A DNA stretch of 64,000 nt from Bacteroidota bacterium (GTDB lineage: Bacteria; Bacteroidota; Bacteroidia; 2-12-FULL-35-15): contig CANJYB010000003.1 in the NCBI GenBank assembly GCA_947479085.1, positions 124,001-188,000 on the forward strand, in the 5' to 3' direction. The position numbers and the translations under genes were made by a program. The notes below the pieces were generated by a model. That model made no database searches. It saw nothing but the letters and a program-made list of their open reading frames with translations, and was not told where the DNA came from. Shown piece by piece: positions 59,773-64,000 of the stretch (position 1 is the stretch's first letter; every line of letters begins with the position of its first letter).

Positions 59773-60612
59773 ATGAACGGGAAGTCAATTTTATTTCTAC
59801 TGGTCAATTATTTCAACGAAAGGGAAGTGGCGGAATTTATTTCTTCTCAATTAGGTGAAGAGTTGAAGGAAGATGTTCAGGTTATAGTCATTAATAACGG
59901 AAGCAATGATTCAATGATTTTAAAAGATATAGAGCAGAAATATTTTAACGTAACAATTTTAAATCCCGGGAAAAATCTGGGATATTTTGGAGGGGCTAGT
60001 TATGGCTTAAATCATTATTTGAAAAACAATTCAGGATACCCTGATGCAATGATTATTTGTAATACGGATATTTCATTTGCTGACAAAGGCTTTATGACCA
60101 AACTGAAAAATATAATTGACGAAAAACAATTTGATGTATTGGGGCCTGATATTTACTCTTCCTTTTTAAATTACCATCAAAATCCCTACATAATCAATCG
60201 GGTTCAAGCTAGAAGAATTAAATTATATAAATTCGTGACTTCTAATTCTTTCTTTTATTTTGTTTTTACTCTTCTTCATTTAATCAAAACGAAATTGTTG
60301 AAATCGAATTCCAAACAAAGATTAAATGAAGCTATGGAAACTTATGCTGTTCATGGTTCGTTTATGGTTTTTAATAAAAGTTATTTTATCAAAGGAGGAA
60401 CCATCAGTAATCCAACTTTCCTTTTTGGAGAGGAATTGTTTGTTGCTGAAATTACAAGGAAACTTGGTTTAAAAACAATTTATGAACCTTCATTGGTTGT
60501 TAATCATTTTCAAAATGCAACCACAGGGACTTTTAAATCATCAAATTCTGTTGGTTATTTGCATCAGTCTTATTCTTATTTATTGGAAACTTTTTTTGCA
60601 GAAAAGAAATAG
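59773..60612 (+). CDS. glycosyltransferase family 2, rhamnosyltransferase-like
   Basis: A 279-residue GT-A enzyme. ILFLLVNYFNEREVAEFI, VIVINNGSNDSMIL, NPGKNLGYFGGASYGLNHYL and IICNTDISFADKGFM follow the order of WbbL-type rhamnosyltransferases. A C-terminal part contains GSFMVFNKSYFIKGG ... FLFGEELFVAEI. A hydrophobic stretch (SFFYFVFTLLHLI) may associate with the membrane. The sugar donor is inferred from subfamily look only. The gene abuts the next with TAGATG, zero spacing. Confidence 0.85.
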   Translation: MNGKSILFLLVNYFNEREVAEFISSQLGEELKEDVQVIVINNGSNDSMILKDIEQKYFNVTILNPGKNLGYFGGASYGLNHYLKNNSGYPDAMIICNTDISFADKGFMTKLKNIIDEKQFDVLGPDIYSSFLNYHQNPYIINRVQARRIKLYKFVTSNSFFYFVFTLLHLIKTKLLKSNSKQRLNEAMETYAVHGSFMVFNKSYFIKGGTISNPTFLFGEELFVAEITRKLGLKTIYEPSLVVNHFQNATTGTFKSSNSVGYLHQSYSYLLETFFAEKK

Positions 60613-61581
60613 ATGCCAGAACAACCTTTTATAACTGTTTTATGTCCTGTTTTTAATGAGGAAAAGTACATTGAAAATGTTCTGCGTTTTTTTAATGAGT
60701 CCTTGCCTGATAATAAAGAATTATATATCATTGATGGAAACTCAACAGATGGAACCAAAGTAATTGTGGAAAAATGGGCAAAACAAAATAAGTCTATCCA
60801 ACTGTTAAACAATCCTCATAAATACGTTCCTCAGGCATTAAACCTTGGATTAAAAGCATCATCCGGAGAGATTGTTGTTCGACTGGATGCGCACACCATG
60901 TATGCTGAAAATTATTTCGAGAAAATCATTGAAACATTTAAAACCACAGGGGCAGATATTGTAGGAGGCCCTATGAATCCAATTGGAGAAAGTACAATTC
61001 AAAAGGCTATAGCTTTTGCTACCTCAGGATGGTTCGGAATTGGCAATAGCAAATTTCATGATGTTAATTTCAGCGGATTTGTTGATAGTGTTTACCTCGG
61101 TGCATGGAAACGGGAGATATTTAAGGATGTGGGTTACTTTGACGAACAAATGATGCGCAACCAGGATGATGAATTTCATTACCGTGCCAAAAGCAAGGGT
61201 AAAACAATTTACTTGAATTCTGAAATAAAGTCCGTTTATTTTCCGCGCTCTTCCTATAAAGCTTTGTTTAAACAATACTTTCAGTATGGGTTATACAAAC
61301 CATTGGTGGTAAAGAAAATTAAATCGGAAGTTAAACTTCGCCATCTCATTCCATTGTTTTTTGTCTTATATCTCATAAGTTTAATTGCAGCCATTAAATT
61401 TCCAATCCTCTTATTGCCTTTAGCGCTTTATATCCTTATAGATATTTTCAGTTCCTTTGCAAATAATCAAAAGCTTGTTGTTAAATTTGCTTCGTTATTG
61501 GTATATCCTGTTTTACATTTATCCTATGGTTTAGGTTTTTTACTTGGTTTATTTAAAATGCCTGATAATAAAAAGAAATGA
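60613..61581 (+). CDS. glycosyltransferase family 2, membrane-anchored
   Basis: A 322-residue GT-A enzyme with catalytic segments ITVLCPVFNEEKYIENVLRFF, LYIIDGNSTDGTKVIVEKW, EIVVRLDAHTMYAENYFEKI and MRNQDDEFHYRAKSKGK. Two or three hydrophobic helices at the C-terminus (HLIPLFFVLYLISLIAAI, FPILLLPLALYILIDIF, LLVYPVLHLSYGLGFLL) anchor it. The layout is that of ExoA-like succinoglycan transferases. Its last 4 bases overlap the O-antigen ligase start (ATGA). Confidence 0.9.
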   Translation: MPEQPFITVLCPVFNEEKYIENVLRFFNESLPDNKELYIIDGNSTDGTKVIVEKWAKQNKSIQLLNNPHKYVPQALNLGLKASSGEIVVRLDAHTMYAENYFEKIIETFKTTGADIVGGPMNPIGESTIQKAIAFATSGWFGIGNSKFHDVNFSGFVDSVYLGAWKREIFKDVGYFDEQMMRNQDDEFHYRAKSKGKTIYLNSEIKSVYFPRSSYKALFKQYFQYGLYKPLVVKKIKSEVKLRHLIPLFFVLYLISLIAAIKFPILLLPLALYILIDIFSSFANNQKLVVKFASLLVYPVLHLSYGLGFLLGLFKMPDNKKK

Positions 61582-62843
61582 GTTTGTCCAGAAATATCCT
61601 TCATCAGAAAACTCATTTAATTTCCGCATTGTGTATCGCCTTCTTTTTGCCTATTGCAAGGTTGGTGCCGGTATTTATTTCCATAATGCTATTAAACTGG
61701 ATATTAGAAGGTGATTTCAAAACTAAATTCAGAAGGATAAGGAACAACAGGTTTGCCATTTTGTTCATTGCATTTTATTTCATTCACCTTATAGGTCTGA
61801 TTTATACCCAGAACATGGATTCAGGTTTCTTTGATGTGCAGGTAAAACTTTCTTTGCTGGCGTTTCCAATTATTATCGCAGGTAAACCGTTTGATGTCGC
61901 TGACAAACAAAAAATATTTTTAGCTTTTGTAGGTGGGTGCATTCTATCAATATTGCTGATGCTTTCCAGGGCAGCTTATTTTTATTTTACAATTCATGAG
62001 AATGATTTCTTTTACGAATCATTTTCTTCATGGTTAATTCATCCAAGTTATATTTCAATGTATCTCAATGTGGCAATTGCCTGGTTGATTATCAATATTC
62101 AAAGAGTAAAATTCTCTGAAAAACCTTATTCGTTTTTATTGGGATTAGTATTAATATTATTTTTCTCAGTGGCAATTCTGTTACTCTCCTCAAAATTAGG
62201 AATAGTAACCTTGGTATTATTATTTATCGGATTCCTTTTGTTCTATTTGTTCTCCCGGAAAAAATATCTTATCGGTTTAATAGGTTTTACAATAATCGGA
62301 GTTTCCATCTTTGCAGTCATGCGCTTTGTTCCTGAAGTATCGGGTCGTATTAATCGCGCTATTGATGCCGTTACCAACCCAACTGTGAACGAAGCAGAAG
62401 TTGAAAGCTCTGCTGTTCGTTTGCTGGTATGGAGTGCTGCTAATGAGGTGGTATCTGATAATTTAATTGTTGGAGTAGGAACAGGTGATGCAAAAGATGA
62501 GTTGATGAAAGTATATAAAGACCGAGGAATGACTGGCGCTTATGCCCATGAATTAAATGCCCATAATGAATATTACCAGGTATTTATTTCATTAGGCATT
62601 ATTGGTTTTATCTTATTGCTTTCTAATCTTTATTTCCCTTTTGTAGTTGCATTAAGAAATGGTAACATCATATATTTTTTATTTTTATTGATTATCAGCT
62701 TTAATTTTTTAACCGAATCAATGTTTGAAACACAGGCTGGAGTTATGTTTTATGCATTTTTTAATTCATTACTTTGTTTTTCCAAAAGAAATAAGCCTGA
62801 AGAAATAGATTACATTCAGGTACCAACTATTACTAACCCTTAA
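61578..62843 (+). CDS. O-antigen ligase family protein
   Basis: A 421-residue polytopic membrane protein with about 11-12 helices. The large periplasmic loop has NEAEVESSAVRLLVWSAANEVVSDNLIVGVGTGDAKDELMK and the conserved AHELNAHNEYYQVFISLGIIGFIL, with the H-N-E/x-Y-Y motif of WaaL/Wzy-C enzymes. It ligates polyprenyl-linked glycan to lipid A-core or polymerises repeat units. Its presence indicates that the cluster makes an undecaprenyl-linked surface polysaccharide. Confidence 0.88.
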   Translation: MSLSRNILHQKTHLISALCIAFFLPIARLVPVFISIMLLNWILEGDFKTKFRRIRNNRFAILFIAFYFIHLIGLIYTQNMDSGFFDVQVKLSLLAFPIIIAGKPFDVADKQKIFLAFVGGCILSILLMLSRAAYFYFTIHENDFFYESFSSWLIHPSYISMYLNVAIAWLIINIQRVKFSEKPYSFLLGLVLILFFSVAILLLSSKLGIVTLVLLFIGFLLFYLFSRKKYLIGLIGFTIIGVSIFAVMRFVPEVSGRINRAIDAVTNPTVNEAEVESSAVRLLVWSAANEVVSDNLIVGVGTGDAKDELMKVYKDRGMTGAYAHELNAHNEYYQVFISLGIIGFILLLSNLYFPFVVALRNGNIIYFLFLLIISFNFLTESMFETQAGVMFYAFFNSLLCFSKRNKPEEIDYIQVPTITNP

Positions 62844-62855
62844 CTTTTATTATTT

Positions 62856-64000
62856 ATGATACCATTTTCACCACCTCGAATAGACCAACGAATAATTGAT
62901 GAAGTAACCAAAGTTTTAAAATCAGGTTGGATTACCACCGGCCCCCGAACCAAGCAATTTGAGAAAGAACTGACTGCTTATTGTGGTAATAAAACAACGC
63001 TCTGTCTTAACAGTGCAACAGCGGGTTTGGAAATTATGCTTCGTTGGTTTGGGGTAAAAGAAGGTGATGAAGTTATTCTTCCTGCTTACACCTATTCAGC
63101 AACTGCTAATGTAATTATGCATTGCGGAGCCACTCCGGTTTTTGTTGATATAGATAAAGACGATTTTAATATTTCCGTTTCAGCAATTGAAAAAGCAATT
63201 ACCTCAAAAACCAAAGTAATTATGCCGGTTGATTTTGCCGGTTATCCTTGCAATTATGATGAATTGAATGCATTGGTAGTAAAGCATAAGGATATGTTTA
63301 ATCCTGAAACAGAAGAACAAAAAACACTGGGACGAATGTTGATTCTTTCCGATTCTGCTCATTCCTTTGGGGCTTGGTATAAAGGAAAACACGCAGGTTC
63401 GTTAACCGATGTTTCTGTCTTTTCTTTTCATGCAGTAAAAAATTTAACAACTGCTGAAGGAGGTTCAGTGGCTTTAAACCTTCCGGCTCCTTTTAATAAC
63501 GAAGAAGTATATAAAGCGCTTTGCGTGAAAACACTGCATGGGCAGGACAAAGATGCACTTGCCAAAACACAAAAGGGCAATTGGCGCTACGATATAGTGG
63601 AAGCCGGTTATAAATGTAACCTTACAGATATTATGGCTGTAATAGGAAGTATAGAATTGGAAAGGTACGACAGTGATACACTACCTAAACGTAAAAAGAT
63701 TTGTGAAACATATACCAACGCATTTAAAAATAAGAGCTGGGCACAATTGCCAGTTCAAATAGTTGCTAACCCTGATGATTCAATCACCGAATCCTGTTAC
63801 CATCTTTTTGCTTTAAGAATAAAAGGAATTACCGAAACGCAGCGCGATGCTATAATTAAAGAAATATTTGACTGCGAAGTTTCTGTAAATGTTCATTTTA
63901 TCCCAGTTCCAATGATGAGTTTTTATAAAAAGCAGGGGTATGATGTAAAAAATTATCCGGTAACGTTTGATAATTATTCACGCGAAATTTCACTTCCTGT
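62856..64000 (+). CDS. DegT/DnrJ/EryC1/StrS aminotransferase, truncated by window end
   Basis: The frame opens with ATG at 62856, 12 bp after the ligase stop, and remains open to the right edge (381 codons seen). MIPFSPPRIDQRIIDEVTKVLKSGWITTGP is the family start, LNSATAGLEIMLRWFG binds PLP phosphate, LILSDSAHSFGAWYKG carries the cofactor Asp, and VFSFHAVKNLTTAEGG the Schiff-base Lys. It resembles ArnB/PseC/DesV-type sugar aminotransferases, distinct from the FdtB-like one, so a second amino sugar is expected. Only the last few residues are missing judged by family length. Confidence 0.88.
   Translation, partial: MIPFSPPRIDQRIIDEVTKVLKSGWITTGPRTKQFEKELTAYCGNKTTLCLNSATAGLEIMLRWFGVKEGDEVILPAYTYSATANVIMHCGATPVFVDIDKDDFNISVSAIEKAITSKTKVIMPVDFAGYPCNYDELNALVVKHKDMFNPETEEQKTLGRMLILSDSAHSFGAWYKGKHAGSLTDVSVFSFHAVKNLTTAEGGSVALNLPAPFNNEEVYKALCVKTLHGQDKDALAKTQKGNWRYDIVEAGYKCNLTDIMAVIGSIELERYDSDTLPKRKKICETYTNAFKNKSWAQLPVQIVANPDDSITESCYHLFALRIKGITETQRDAIIKEIFDCEVSVNVHFIPVPMMSFYKKQGYDVKNYPVTFDNYSREISLP

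Overview
The window is AT-rich chromosomal DNA from a member of the Bacteroidota, probably an uncultured or environmental Flavobacteriales/Sphingobacteriales-like lineage. The evidence is four secreted proteins with type IX secretion (T9SS) C-terminal sorting domains, Bacteroidota-style promoters (TAnnTTTG, sometimes with TTTG 18 bp upstream), almost no Shine-Dalgarno sequences, and family choices typical of that phylum: an ftsK-lolA pair, short AMP nucleosidase, DUF2027-Smr protein, and an FdtA/FdtB sugar pair. No plasmid, phage or transposase gene is visible.

Layout. 1-5.4 kb: 5' part of an MFS transporter, a DUF2130 coiled-coil protein, a secreted S33-type hydrolase, a T9SS cargo protein, an aldehyde dehydrogenase and pterin carbinolamine dehydratase. 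5.4-9.1 kb: a probable redox-stress locus made of a one-Cys HxlR/YodB-like regulator with operator-like palindromes, three tandem YceI genes, an FMN reductase and a FrnE-type DsbA protein. 9.4-17.4 kb: small proteins, a helical protein with a beta-type C-terminus preceded by a perfect 21-bp tandem array, a pair of 15-bp dyads 21 bp apart, and two T9SS-secreted beta-propeller proteins, one of 1386 aa. 17.6-32 kb: a GT-C membrane enzyme, a candidate small RNA locus, an EXPERA protein, an OmpA-domain protein, a permease plus class V aminotransferase, an MBL-fold protein, tRNA-His, a CopA-like P-type ATPase, a GT4 glycosyltransferase, a methyltransferase and a BNR-type T9SS protein. 32-46 kb: housekeeping genes (lolA, ftsK, holA, AMP nucleosidase, rnpB) mixed with small hypothetical proteins. 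46-49 kb: a frameshifted phosphatase-family lipoprotein, comEC and tRNA-Leu. 49.5-64 kb: a TlpA-like thioredoxin and then about 13 kb of co-directional, tightly packed or overlapping surface-polysaccharide genes (nine or more transferases, FdtA/FdtB, RgpF-like, O-antigen ligase, a second DegT aminotransferase), continuing past the window end.

Most unusual signals. (1) At two loci about 26 kb apart, genes for what look like paralogous proteins (9792-10610 and 36315-36989) are each preceded by an array with a 21-bp period. One array is near-perfect (10 units). The other is heavily diverged (about 17 units from 35903 to 36265) and is recognisable only by an AAAA anchor recurring every 20-22 bp. 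In the orientation of the downstream gene both read as seven-residue repeats of the same type (K-R-I-A-L-T-S and K-S-S-E-L-L-T). (2) A ten-T tract puts the start codon of a phosphatase-family lipoprotein out of frame with its catalytic body. (3) A compact intergenic locus at 19175-19323 has two operator-like dyads, a promoter motif and a perfect intrinsic terminator, but no gene. (4) Several genes have the promoter -7 box only 4-5 bases before the ATG, which implies leaderless mRNAs.

Gene functions come from reading motifs and family resemblance by eye. No database search or computation was possible.
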